Of a stretch of DNA of 64,000 bases, positions 53,346 to 62,316 are shown in pieces. The notes under the pieces were generated by a model. The model saw only the letters and a list, made by a program, of their open reading frames with translations. It did not search any database and was not told the DNA's origin. Position 1 is the stretch's first letter. Each line of letters begins with the position of its first letter. The position numbers were made by a program, and so were the translations under genes. The stretch lies in NCBI GenBank assembly GCA_009780575.1, contig WQZU01000001.1:16955-80954 (forward strand), in the 5' to 3' direction. This stretch comes from Candidatus Methanomicula labiotermitis. GTDB taxonomy: Archaea > Thermoplasmatota > Thermoplasmata > Methanomassiliicoccales > Methanomethylophilaceae.

Positions 53346-54951
53346 TTATCTCCAGCGTCTTCAGGTTAAGCACTTTTTCGGGACAGTTCATCTCGCATCG
53401 TTTGCATGCCGTTCCCATACATCTGCCCGAGTTCACGGTCACTGCCGCCTTTTCAACCTTTATCGCAAGTTCCGGACACTCTTCGACGCATTTCCCGCAC
53501 GATGTGCATCCTTCGAAGGTACCGACGAGTTCAACGCCGGTGTTGTGCATTATCGATACTTTCTTTCCAACCATGTCCGGAAGGTCGGCGGCTGATCTCC
53601 TTACCGATTTGGATATGACCGGTTCCGCGGGTATGTGCCGCATACCGTAAACGTCCATCATATCATTGTATGCGGACCGCGGCATCCCGTATGACCACAA
53701 TGATATTTCGACGGAATAGATGTCCTTGAACGCCTGGGATGATGCGAACATGCAGTGCTTGGCCCTGAGCTTCTTTGTCATTTCCCTGAGTTCGTCCATG
53801 GTCCTCTCGCCGGTTATCATCTTCCTTGCCAGCATTATGGATGTGTTCCCGTATTGTATTATCTCATCGGCACCCGGTGTGACCATGCCTATCTTCTGCG
53901 CCTTCTCCGCATCAACGTAAAGGCCGGACGCCCCGGACATGTACGCCGTTCTGACATCATCTACCCATACGCCCGCTTCCGTCATCAGCGTCAGGTACCC
54001 GGCGCGTATGGCGCCTATTGCCTTTCCGGCCTCGTCTATGTCCTTCGGAGTGATGCATATGCCGTCCTGCAGATGCAGAGAACCGTCGGGCGTGCATATC
54101 TTCGATCCTTCCAATCTTCCGGAGTCGAACCCGCACGCGATCGCCGCCACCACTCCGGTCCCTGTTATTCCGGTTGCCTTTCCGTGCATCTCTCCCTTTG
54201 TGACAACATCTCCGGTCGCCGGGTCCACCGTATCGCCTTCTCTCGGCGCCAGCGTTTCGTCCAGCACATAGCATGTCCAGCCGTTCTCTTCGATCTCGAT
54301 GTTCGATATCGCTCCGGGTGCTGCCAGCATACCTCTTCCTATCTGCTGCCCTTCAAGAGCCGGACCTGCGGCGGCGGAACCCGTGAATATGCTGTCCCCG
54401 TGAAGCAGCGCCATCTCCGCATTCGTACCGTAATCAACGACCACCCTTGTACCTTCTCTCTCAAGTGCATCGGTTTCCGTGAGCATCGCCATCGCATCCG
54501 CGCCTATCTCGTGCGTTACAGCGGGAGGTATCATCACATCCGCGTTCATTCCGATTATCCCGAGGTCCTTCGCTCTGACAACCGTTCCGTTCCTGTCCGG
54601 AGATTTTATTCCGAGTTTTTCTATCATTGATCTTCCCGCATATGCAAGGTCCCTGATCTCAATATTCTGGAACAGCGACAATTGGAACGGGTTTCCGCAG
54701 ACCGCTATCGATTCAACTTTTGAAAGATCCATATTCAGAAGTCTGAACAGGTCGTTCACTGCCTTTATCATTAGATGATTCGCTGTGTCGCGGCCGAGGT
54801 CCATTGCAAAGTTCACATGATCTATGACGTTCATTCCCGGAATGGGATGACGGGACGACATTGCCGAGGAGACCGTTTCGTTCGTTTCAAGATCCAGTGC
54901 CTGGCACCTCAGTCCGCTCGTGCCTATGTCCAAAGCTATTCCGTATCTCAT
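53335..54951 (-). CDS. ramA: Corrinoid activation protein RamA
   Basis: RamA reduces inactive Co(II) corrinoid in methylamine methyltransferase proteins with ATP. The 538-residue protein has ASKHA-type ATPase segments (GIALDIGTSGLRCQALDL at the start, VVVDYGTNAEMALLHG near 170, AAGPALEGQQIG near 190) and two C-terminal ferredoxin clusters (CTSCGKCVEECP and CKRCEMNCP). The C-terminal clusters distinguish it from the acsV product. It is the last gene of the pyl operon and overlaps pylD by ATGA. Its partners are MtmC here and perhaps other corrinoid proteins. Confidence 0.94.
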   Translation of the reverse strand: MRYGIALDIGTSGLRCQALDLETNETVSSAMSSRHPIPGMNVIDHVNFAMDLGRDTANHLMIKAVNDLFRLLNMDLSKVESIAVCGNPFQLSLFQNIEIRDLAYAGRSMIEKLGIKSPDRNGTVVRAKDLGIIGMNADVMIPPAVTHEIGADAMAMLTETDALEREGTRVVVDYGTNAEMALLHGDSIFTGSAAAGPALEGQQIGRGMLAAPGAISNIEIEENGWTCYVLDETLAPREGDTVDPATGDVVTKGEMHGKATGITGTGVVAAIACGFDSGRLEGSKICTPDGSLHLQDGICITPKDIDEAGKAIGAIRAGYLTLMTEAGVWVDDVRTAYMSGASGLYVDAEKAQKIGMVTPGADEIIQYGNTSIMLARKMITGERTMDELREMTKKLRAKHCMFASSQAFKDIYSVEISLWSYGMPRSAYNDMMDVYGMRHIPAEPVISKSVRRSAADLPDMVGKKVSIMHNTGVELVGTFEGCTSCGKCVEECPELAIKVEKAAVTVNSGRCMGTACKRCEMNCPEKVLNLKTLEIKKN

Positions 54952-55802
54952 GGTATCACCTTTTCCGCAACAACGTCCGCTGCAGGAACGTTGAACAGCG
55001 ATAAACTCAAACTTGCAACGGTCATCACCGCAACGCCGAGACTCAGAACGTCGTGTATTATGACCTTCGCGCGTTTCTCGCCTTCATCATCGAACGCATA
55101 TGGTACTCCGGGCGACGATATGACCGCACCTTCCCGTATCAGCGTTCCCGGTATCTTTCCGGGCGATGCGTTCAATATAAGTCTGTTGTCTTTTATCGCC
55201 TGCTCCACGTCCCGTATTGCTTTGACTCCCGCGTACCTGGATTCCAGTGCCGACGCCTTGTGCGGCAGTATGTCGGTCACATCTGCGCAGGCCTTTTCTT
55301 CCATGATCATCTTAACGGCTTCCGTTCCCACTCTTCCGGCGCCGATCACCAGGACCTTCTTTCCTTCGAGTCCGCCTTCCGCGATCTTAAGTGCGGTAAC
55401 GTATCCTTTTGCGGTCGACCATATATTGTCGGAAAATGACCCGGTCCTTTTGTTCAGCGCTATGAATCTCTCATCATCGGCCATGAATATTATGTCCGCA
55501 TCGGATGAGAACGCTTCGGATATCCCTGCGACATCGCAGGCTTCGGTCACGGACGATCTTATGCCCATGGTCTCAACGGCGGCCGCAACGGACCTTGAGA
55601 AACCTCCTATTATCCCTTTGCCGGATGTTACCGGGACGATCGCCGCTTTGTAACTGCTGAAATCTATGTCATCTGCGCTTACGTTCATCGCATAACATGC
55701 GAAATTCCTCAGATCCATGCCCAATCTCTTCTCAAGCTCATGATCCAGACAGGATATCTTTGACGGTATGTCCTTGACCGCCTCTTCCGTAAGCCTTGTC
55801 AT
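54948..55802 (-). CDS. pylD: Pyrrolysine biosynthesis dehydrogenase PylD
   Basis: PylD oxidises the lysine-ornithine derivative and closes the pyrroline ring of pyrrolysine. The 284-residue protein has an N-terminal helical domain and a Rossmann domain with VLVIGAGRVGTEAVKM near residue 148. It overlaps pylC and ramA by ATGA on both sides, so translation is coupled. Confidence 0.94.
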   Translation of the reverse strand: MTRLTEEAVKDIPSKISCLDHELEKRLGMDLRNFACYAMNVSADDIDFSSYKAAIVPVTSGKGIIGGFSRSVAAAVETMGIRSSVTEACDVAGISEAFSSDADIIFMADDERFIALNKRTGSFSDNIWSTAKGYVTALKIAEGGLEGKKVLVIGAGRVGTEAVKMIMEEKACADVTDILPHKASALESRYAGVKAIRDVEQAIKDNRLILNASPGKIPGTLIREGAVISSPGVPYAFDDEGEKRAKVIIHDVLSLGVAVMTVASLSLSLFNVPAADVVAEKVIP

Positions 55803-56953
55803 CGTATCATCTCCGGCGATTCGTCACTGAACTCATCTATTCCGCATTCGTTCATTATCTTTCCGATGCACAGGGAACGTTTTCTTTCCAGTTTCTCCTC
55901 TGAATCCGCACGGTTTATCATCGCACACGTCCATGTACCCTTTTCCGGATCATAGTCGGTTATCATCTCATCCGAGCCGAACAGTCCGCTTACGATCCTC
56001 GGACCTCGAACTCCGGAGAACTCCTTCTCGCCGCATGTCATCATCTTTCCGTCCTTTATCAAAAAGTGTTCATATGACGACGCGCCATGATCTATTTTTA
56101 CCGTTTCTCCGAATTTCCGGAAGACCATCTCCTTCAGAATGTTCATCCCGGTCGCCGCGAGCACCGCGGCAGGCGTCTGACTCGGTATCCGTGCATCTAT
56201 CTCCAGTATCCTGAGGCCGTCCTTCGTGTCCACGGCCTCAATGTCCATAAGCGACGTCAATCCGATTTCTTTGGCGATACTTACGGCGATCTCTTTGAGA
56301 TCCTCTTCCTTTTCTGCGGTCAGGATGCCGGGCGAACATATCACGCGTTTACAATCATAATCCTTGCTCAGCAGTATCTCCGTGGTAACGAACGGACGAT
56401 ACTCCTTACCGTTGCCGATGATCTCCAGTGATACGTTCTTCCCCGATACGAACTCCTGTACAACCGGTTCATCGCCCGCATTCAGTATTTTTTGCACTCC
56501 TTCGCTGATGTCGTTCTCGTTGTACGCGACTCTGATGCCCGCGCTGCCGCTCTGCGATGACGGTTTCACCACTGCCGGATATCCGGATCCTCTGCCTTTC
56601 GGGATCGGTATCCCTGCCGATCCCATAAGAATGTTCGACGCCGATTTCGATGACGACACTTTGTAAGAATCGATATCGAACAGCAGCGGAACCGATGACG
56701 ATGACAGAATATCTTCAAGTTTGCACAGCAATTCCAAATTTTCGCATGCGGGCAGCACGGCATCGCATCCTTCGAATATTCTCATAGCTTCTTTCCCGCT
56801 GATGACGGGATCGAGGACCGCATGATCATCCGCCAGAGAAAGGGCGGGCGCATTTTCTCTTCTGTCAATCACGAATGTTCTGAATCCCGCTTTTTTTGAA
56901 AGGTATACCGCTTCCATCCCCTGCAGTGCGCCGCCTACTATTGCCAGTTTCAT
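55799..56953 (-). CDS. pylC: Pyrrolysine biosynthesis ligase PylC
   Basis: PylC joins methylornithine to lysine with ATP. The 384-residue protein has the ATP-grasp features AIVGGALQGMEAVYLSKKAG at the N-terminus, PAVVKPSSQSGSAGI near 130 and ILEIDARIPSQTP near 250. The ATG at 56953 overlaps the pylB stop (ATGA), and its stop overlaps pylD in the same way. Confidence 0.94.
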   Translation of the reverse strand: MKLAIVGGALQGMEAVYLSKKAGFRTFVIDRRENAPALSLADDHAVLDPVISGKEAMRIFEGCDAVLPACENLELLCKLEDILSSSSVPLLFDIDSYKVSSSKSASNILMGSAGIPIPKGRGSGYPAVVKPSSQSGSAGIRVAYNENDISEGVQKILNAGDEPVVQEFVSGKNVSLEIIGNGKEYRPFVTTEILLSKDYDCKRVICSPGILTAEKEEDLKEIAVSIAKEIGLTSLMDIEAVDTKDGLRILEIDARIPSQTPAAVLAATGMNILKEMVFRKFGETVKIDHGASSYEHFLIKDGKMMTCGEKEFSGVRGPRIVSGLFGSDEMITDYDPEKGTWTCAMINRADSEEKLERKRSLCIGKIMNECGIDEFSDESPEMIR

Positions 56954-58002
56954 GCAACGCACCTTCTTCTCCTGATGTCTCTGAGCATACTTTCATATTC
57001 ACTGTTGCGGCCGATCTTGCAACCTTCCTTTTCAAGAACGTTTGCCACATGCTCCATGGACCTGAATCCGCTGTCTATGTCCAGTTCCTTCTGCGCAACG
57101 CCTGCCAGATGCATGCGCGGCGGTACTATGGACGTGACTATGTTCGCGCCTGCCCTTATCCTCGGTATAAGGCCTTCTATACCTTCCACATCGAGGCTTG
57201 CGGGTATCAGTCTGTCCGGGTACGCTAACCTCATTATTGCCATGACCTTCAGTTCCTTCTCCTTTTCCTTCCGCATCGCGGACATCGGCGTTCCCGATTG
57301 AGGTACGAAGGTCATCGTGCGTATCTGTTCGCATCCTTCCGCACCCATTTGTATTACGGAATCTGCGATATCGCTGCGCGTCTCGCCGATCCCTACCATG
57401 ATGCCGTCCTCTGCCATCATACCGTATCGTTTGGCCCAGCTCCTCTGGTTCGAACGATGGTCGAAATCCTGTTCCAGCCTCATTTCGCTGAATAGTCTGC
57501 GGTTATGCGTCTCCTGGTAGCATGCGAACCATTCCGCACCGGCTTTTCTGAACATAGGGAACGCTTCCTCCGGTACTGCGCCGGGCGACAGCATTATGGG
57601 TATCGATACGGCGGAATTCACCTTCTCGACCATTTCTATAAGCTTTTCATTGTCGTTCGCGTGCATCGTCTGATCTTCGCCCATCGTCAGATCCACAAGG
57701 TTGACTCCGCTGTCCTGAAGGTCTCCTGAAAGCGATACGGTTTCCTCGATCGTTTTTCTGTAACGTTCGATGTTGTTGTCGCGCCTGTAATAGCAGAAGG
57801 AACAGTTATTCCTGCAGAATGTCGAGAAATACACGAAACCGTATGTGAATACCTTTTCTCCAAAATGTTTTCTTTTGAGATCGCGGGCAGTTTCGAAAAG
57901 GAGATTGAGTGAGTCCTGATCCTTTATCGACAGAAGCTTCTCTATCTCCTCTCTGATAAGTCCTTTACCTTCGGACGCCTTCTCGAATATTTTCTCATAC
58001 AT
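56950..58002 (-). CDS. pylB: Methylornithine synthase PylB
   Basis: PylB is the radical SAM mutase that makes 3-methyl-D-ornithine from lysine. The 350-residue protein has the cluster motif FCRNNCSFCYYRRDN near residue 62 and the family segments VDLTMGEDQTMH and IGETRSDIADS. Five bases separate it from the pylS stop. Confidence 0.95.
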   Translation of the reverse strand: MYEKIFEKASEGKGLIREEIEKLLSIKDQDSLNLLFETARDLKRKHFGEKVFTYGFVYFSTFCRNNCSFCYYRRDNNIERYRKTIEETVSLSGDLQDSGVNLVDLTMGEDQTMHANDNEKLIEMVEKVNSAVSIPIMLSPGAVPEEAFPMFRKAGAEWFACYQETHNRRLFSEMRLEQDFDHRSNQRSWAKRYGMMAEDGIMVGIGETRSDIADSVIQMGAEGCEQIRTMTFVPQSGTPMSAMRKEKEKELKVMAIMRLAYPDRLIPASLDVEGIEGLIPRIRAGANIVTSIVPPRMHLAGVAQKELDIDSGFRSMEHVANVLEKEGCKIGRNSEYESMLRDIRRRRCVA

Positions 58003-58006
58003 GCGA

Positions 58007-58828
58007 TCACATCAGCTCGATCTTCGCTCCGTTGAGGTATGCAAGACTTCTCCCTACTTTCTTCACGCTGCCTTTTCTCATCATTCCCATGAGCAGGCGT
58101 TCCAATCCGAAACCGGCTCCGCACCACGGTTCACGGATGTCGTGCGCAGCATCCAGAACATGCGGGCCCACCGCTCCCGACGCCACTTCCGTTCCGTTGA
58201 CCTCGACGTCCAATGTTTCTTTGTAGACCTCCGAATACTCTGCCGAGATCGTATGATCCAGACCGGTGATCTCCATGACCTTAGATATCAGTTCCTTTAA
58301 CCTTTCGGCCGGATCTCCTTCCGGACCCAATTCAACAAGATTTAGCATAGTGAACTCTTCAAGATGATCGTTGCTTTTTGATTCCTTTCTGAAGCATGAT
58401 CCTATCTCGAATATCCTTACCGGTCCTTTTGTCCTGTCACGGAGTTTGCGCATCATGTAATAAAGATTAGGTGCGAGCATCGGCCGAAGGCATCTTTTCC
58501 CGTCTATCATGAACACCTGTCTGTAAAGTTCCGAGCTTTCCGTTATGGTCATCTTCTCAAGCGAAGCCTTTGATATTATCAGCGGCGTCTTTACTTCCGT
58601 GAATCCGTTCTTCGTCAGCATATCCGACAGATCGGATTCGAGCTTTGACAGTACGTGTCTCTTAGGCTCTGATATCATGCTCTTCATCAGCAGGTCGTTC
58701 TTTGCCGTCAGTTCTGAGAACAGTCTAGAGAACACCCTCTCCCTTTCATCGGCAGACGCGAACTCTTTTTCTTCTATGTTGTCTCCGAATTCCTTCAGCC
58801 GTTGTATCTGAGACTCCGTGAATTTCAT
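58007..58828 (-). CDS. pylS: Pyrrolysyl-tRNA synthetase, catalytic domain only (PylSc)
   Basis: The 273-residue enzyme charges tRNA-Pyl with pyrrolysine. It contains only the class II catalytic core: motif 2 region IFEIGSCFRKESKSN near residue 134, LEEFTMLNLVELG near 152, and motif 3 GAGFGLERLLMGM near 247. The tRNA-binding N-terminal domain found in Methanosarcina is absent, and no separate pylSn gene is in the window. This is the Methanomassiliicoccales (M. alvus-like) class. The ATG at 58828 is chosen over an upstream in-frame start at 58849, which would overlap the tRNA. Confidence 0.95.
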   Translation of the reverse strand: MKFTESQIQRLKEFGDNIEEKEFASADERERVFSRLFSELTAKNDLLMKSMISEPKRHVLSKLESDLSDMLTKNGFTEVKTPLIISKASLEKMTITESSELYRQVFMIDGKRCLRPMLAPNLYYMMRKLRDRTKGPVRIFEIGSCFRKESKSNDHLEEFTMLNLVELGPEGDPAERLKELISKVMEITGLDHTISAEYSEVYKETLDVEVNGTEVASGAVGPHVLDAAHDIREPWCGAGFGLERLLMGMMRKGSVKKVGRSLAYLNGAKIELM

Positions 58829-58851
58829 GAGATGTCCTGTCCTGAACAAAG

Positions 58852-58918
58852 CGAGAGACCGGGGAATCGAACCCCGCTAGCGCGGCTGTAGAGGCCTACC
58901 GGTCCCAGACCGTCCCCC
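58852..58918 (-). tRNA. pylT: tRNA-Pyl (anticodon CUA)
   Basis: The 67-base tRNA has acceptor stem GGGGGAC/GTCTCTC and discriminator G. There is no base between the acceptor and the D stem (GGTC/GACC with a three-base loop). The anticodon loop CTCTACA carries CUA. Below the inner GGC/GCC pairs the anticodon stem is mismatched, the broken stem known in M. alvus-type tRNA-Pyl. The T arm is GGGG-TTCGATT-CCCC. CCA is not encoded. It lies 24 bases upstream of pylS, unlike the more distant placement in Methanosarcina. Confidence 0.93.
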
Positions 58919-59022
58919 GGATGCCCAAGTTATGATTCTCAAAGACCCATATATAATTATTTCCTTTAGGCCACCGGACTTAGGAATCTTATATAAAACG
59001 CTTCCTATGATCGGTTGTGCAT

Positions 59023-60405
59023 TCAGTAATTGATGTCAATGCCCAGTTCCTTCAATATGCTGACAACGTTCTCGTACACTTCGATGTATTCATCCGAAGG
59101 TGTTATCTTTTTCAGATCGTAGCAGTCCTGGAAACGCTTCCCTTTCGGCGGATGGGGGAAATCCGACTCGTAACTTCCGATCAGCCGGTCGAGTATCTCG
59201 TTGACGTTCGATATCTTCATACCGGCCGTCGCTATTGCCGCTTCGCCCATTATCCTGGCCTCCATCGGAGTGACTTTATCTCTCGCAACGCCTTTCGTCG
59301 CCGCGGAACCGGAGATCAGTTCCCTTCCGGATGCGGTGTCGGCAACGGCCTGTGCGGCCGTCTCAAGAAGACACATCTCCGTGCACGGACCGGCCATCGG
59401 ATAGTATTGGTTTGATAACAGCAGATCGGTGTGGAAGTCCAGGGCCGCACCCACGTGCGACGATATCTGCAGTGTTTCCCTGGCAGTAGTTATACCCCAT
59501 CTGATGTGTATCGGCCCGTCAAGATGTATGTTCGAATTGAACATCACGAATGATGCCAAGTGGGTTGCCACGTCGCATATCGCCGTTTCCTCAACGCCGC
59601 CGCAGTATCCGCCGAAGATTGGCATTTGTTCCATCATTATAGTGTCGCCGTTGACGGACCACCCGGCGAGCATGTTCAGCCCGGTCATATCCATCTTCAG
59701 CTCATTGAGTTGAGAACATTCGTGCAGATCCGTCTTCTCAAGACCGCAGCTCAGGCTGGAAACGAGACGTCCCGCCGCGGACAGCGGCGTCTCCGGCCCC
59801 TATATGGCCATACCCGGGCGCTCGGCCCTTGCCATGCCTTCTCTTACAGCTCTTATCTCCGCCAAGGTGGCTTTGATCTCCCATGGTGTGTTCGCGGTGG
59901 GCGCATGGCCGTCTATGGTCGACATCACGCCGCTTACCAAAGTATCAACGGTGGCCTCTTGAGCATATCCCTGCATCAAGGTCACGAATATCTCCTCTGA
60001 AACGGGTGCACCCGTGGGTCCTCCCTGTATTATCGGTTTTGCGGAACTGTTACCGCGGCGGCGTTCGCACACCACTTCGTCTTTACCGCGTCCGAGCCTG
60101 AGGCTCTTCGATGCTTTCTTTATACCTTCCCATACTTCCGATTCGGTTACGTACATGCCCCTTCCGAGATCGGGATTGAAAAAACCCGTTTCAACGAGCA
60201 TGTCCACGCCCGCCTGGAACAATCTGTCCTTGAGATCGTTGTCCTCGGGTATTATATTCCTTCCGAATTCGAGTTTGTATTTGTTCTTGATCATTGCGGC
60301 GTTGTTCGGGACCGTCACGTAATCCCATGTGTCTTCACGCGTCTTCTTACCGTTGAGGAATCTGTCGTACGCTTCAAATATCGATATCGGTTTCAATGCC
60401 GCCAT
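59023..60405 (-). CDS. mtmB: Second monomethylamine methyltransferase with pyrrolysine (UAG at codon 202)
   Basis: This is a paralogue of the gene at 51885, with 460 residues after read-through of TAG at 59800-59802, again codon 202. Motifs match MtmB: ERPGMAI before and GPETPLSA after the amber codon, LHECSQLNELKMD, EQMPIFGGYCGGVEET. It differs from copy 1 mostly in the N-terminal third (KKASKSLRLGRGKDEVV) and the stretch just after the hairpin. No mtmC adjoins it, so it must use the corrinoid protein at 51238 or one outside the window. It is divergent from rpl15e and lies 105 bases after the start of pylT in opposite reading sense of the operon end. Confidence 0.94.
59764..59793 (-). promoter_or_regulatory. 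Hairpin after the mtmB2 amber codon (PYLIS-like)
   Basis: GAGACG and CCGCTG pair with CGGCGG and CGTCTC, at the same distance from the UAG as in mtmB1. One base differs (A to G in the 3' strand) and converts an A-U pair to a G-U pair, so the stem is kept. Confidence 0.65.
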
Positions 60406-60721
60406 TATATCACAAACACCATAACGTCCGTTTAGGAGGTCGATCGTAGACTGCTGTACCGAATATATAATTATGCCTAGTGTGTTTAAATAATATGCTA
60501 ATGTATTTTTTATACTAATGTACGACTTCATGTCGTCATATAAATACATTACTGTTATCTTTCCTATGTTTCGATCATTAACGGCGCAGCGCAGATCGTG
60601 TGTCCGCACACGTTTTTTCCTAATTAAAAGCTTAAATACAGGTCAGATGTATGCGGACGCTACGGAATATTATTGTTCCGCGGAGATGTGCCCGCAGGGT
60701 GAATCCGAAAAGGTGATTTGA
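60406..60721. promoter_or_regulatory. Divergent promoter region of mtmB2 and rpl15e
   Basis: This 316-base A/T-rich gap holds no gene. For mtmB2 a TATA-like AATTATATATTC lies near 60464-60476 on the minus strand. Direct repeats CTAATGTA occur at 60498-60505 and 60515-60522, and an inverted repeat ACGAC-TTCAT-GTCGT at 60522-60536; these could bind a regulator. For rpl15e, a TATA-like AAAAGCTTAAATACAG lies near 60625-60640. Confidence 0.5.
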
Positions 60722-61348
60722 ATGACCGAGAAAAAAGAAGAGGGCGCCGCGACAGTCAGCGGCAAGAGCATGTACAAATATATCGCCGAGGCCTGGAAGA
60801 ATCCTGACAAAAGCTACTTGAAAGAGCTTAACAAAGAGAGAAGGTTCCTCTGGAGAAGAGAGGAGAATTTCTGCCGTGTTGAAAGACCGACGCGCCTGGA
60901 CAGGGCCAGAAGCCTCGGGTACAAGGCGAAACAGGGATACGTCATTGTCAGAGGAAGGGTAAGGAAAGGTACCTTCAAAAAGAGGACCATCAAAGGCGGA
61001 AGGAGAGCTAAGAGGAAAGGTATCACCAAGATAACCGTCGGAAAGAGCATCCAGAGGATCGCCGAGGAAAGGACGCAGAAAAGGTATCCGAATCTGGAGG
61101 TTCTGAATTCATATTGGGTCGGAATGGACGGACAGTACGAATGGTATGAGGTGATACTTGTGGATCCGCATCATTCGGTTATAAAATCCGATCCGAAGAT
61201 CAACTGGATCTGCGAACCCGGGCACAGCGGCCGTGTTTACCGCGGTAAGACATCCGCCGGTCAGAGAGGACGCGGTCTGCACAAGAAGGGCAAAGGCACC
61301 GAGAAATGCAGGCCTTCCCAAAGAGCAAAAGGCGGAAGAGGCAAGTAA
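60722..61348 (+). CDS. rpl15e: Ribosomal protein L15e
   Basis: The 208-residue basic protein is the archaeal/eukaryotic L15e of the large subunit. It shows [19 protein letters not shown] near the start, [19 protein letters not shown] and a C-terminal [18 protein letters not shown], with a highly basic tail. It is the first gene of a short plus-strand run with the ThiI-like gene. Confidence 0.96.
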   Translation: MTEKKEEGAATVSGKSMYKYIAEAWKNPDKSYLKELNKERRFLWRREENFCRVERPTRLDRARSLGYKAKQGYVIVRGRVRKGTFKKRTIKGGRRAKRKGITKITVGKSIQRIAEERTQKRYPNLEVLNSYWVGMDGQYEWYEVILVDPHHSVIKSDPKINWICEPGHSGRVYRGKTSAGQRGRGLHKKGKGTEKCRPSQRAKGGRGK

Positions 61349-61409
61349 GGCCGTCCGCACCAAACTTTTTCCTTACAAATTTTTATAGTCCGTTATTTCT
61401 ACTGACCGT

Positions 61410-62252
61410 GTGTCGATCATTCTTGTCCGTTACTCGGAAATAGGTTTGAAAAGCAAACCGGTCAGAAAAAGGTTTGAAGCTCAGCTTAAAGAGAACATGA
61501 TGAGTATGCTCATCAGAGATGGTACTGAGGCGCTTATAACATCCGATGAATCGAGATTCTATGTGAGAACGGAGAACATTGATGCTGCGGTCCGCTCAGT
61601 AAGGAAGGTGTTCGGTGTCGCGTCGCTTTCCGTGGCCGAAACATGCGGTTCCGATATGAACGAGATATGTGAAACGGCCGCGAAATATTCTTCAGCGATA
61701 CTGAAAAACGGACAAAGCTTCGCGGTAAGGGCGAGAAGAGAAGGTACGCATCCGTACACGAGTATGGAATTGGCCAAAGAGGCGGGATCGTCCATATTTC
61801 TGGCAAACGACGGCGTGAAAGTGGATCTTACCGGTCCGGACGTTGTGTTTTACATTGAAGTAAGGAACAACAAGGCCTTTGTCTTCAATACTTACGTAAG
61901 AGCACACGCCGGACTGCCGCTGGGAAGTCAGGGTCGTGTTGCAGCGGAGGTTGACAGTGATCGCGGGCTCCTGTCGGCATGGCTGATGATGAAGAGAGGT
62001 TGCAAAGTGATCGTCTACGGTACACACGGCACTGATGTATTGAGCGCGTTCGATCCTTCGCTGAAGATCGTCAAAGAAAATGTGGAAGACCGATATCAGA
62101 AGGATGTTTTAGGTTATGTGCTCGGAACTTCCATCGATGAACTGAAGGACATCAATGTTTCGGATCATCCCGTTCCCCTGTATTTCCCGACCATAGGGAT
62201 GAGCGATAACGAAGTATCGATGATGCTCGATGTCATACGATCCGAGATATGA
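61410..62252 (+). CDS. ThiI-like THUMP protein without PP-loop motif
   Basis: The 280-residue protein starts like ThiI (IILVRYSEIGLKSKPVRKRFE) and has a THUMP domain with SFAVRARREGTHPYTSMELA and a following LPLGSQGRV. In ThiI the next segment is the ATP-binding SGGIDS loop; here it reads VDSDRGLLSAWLMMKRG, so the loop is lost, and the C-terminal part is short. It cannot adenylate tRNA in the usual way. It may bind tRNA or work with another protein. The start is GTG, with a TATA-like TTTTTATAG about 27 bases upstream, giving a leaderless transcript. Confidence 0.75.
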   Translation: MSIILVRYSEIGLKSKPVRKRFEAQLKENMMSMLIRDGTEALITSDESRFYVRTENIDAAVRSVRKVFGVASLSVAETCGSDMNEICETAAKYSSAILKNGQSFAVRARREGTHPYTSMELAKEAGSSIFLANDGVKVDLTGPDVVFYIEVRNNKAFVFNTYVRAHAGLPLGSQGRVAAEVDSDRGLLSAWLMMKRGCKVIVYGTHGTDVLSAFDPSLKIVKENVEDRYQKDVLGYVLGTSIDELKDINVSDHPVPLYFPTIGMSDNEVSMMLDVIRSEI

Positions 62253-62316
62253 TCCTGGCTGCGCGTATGTTTTCCTTTCATGGCTTCGATCACCTGAACG
62301 GTTAGTAATTTTCTTT

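Noticed and set aside
51885..60405. Dimethylamine methyltransferase (MtbB) identity for the two UAG genes.
   Set aside because: MtbB has its amber codon near 356; the length, codon 202 and the motifs fit MtmB.
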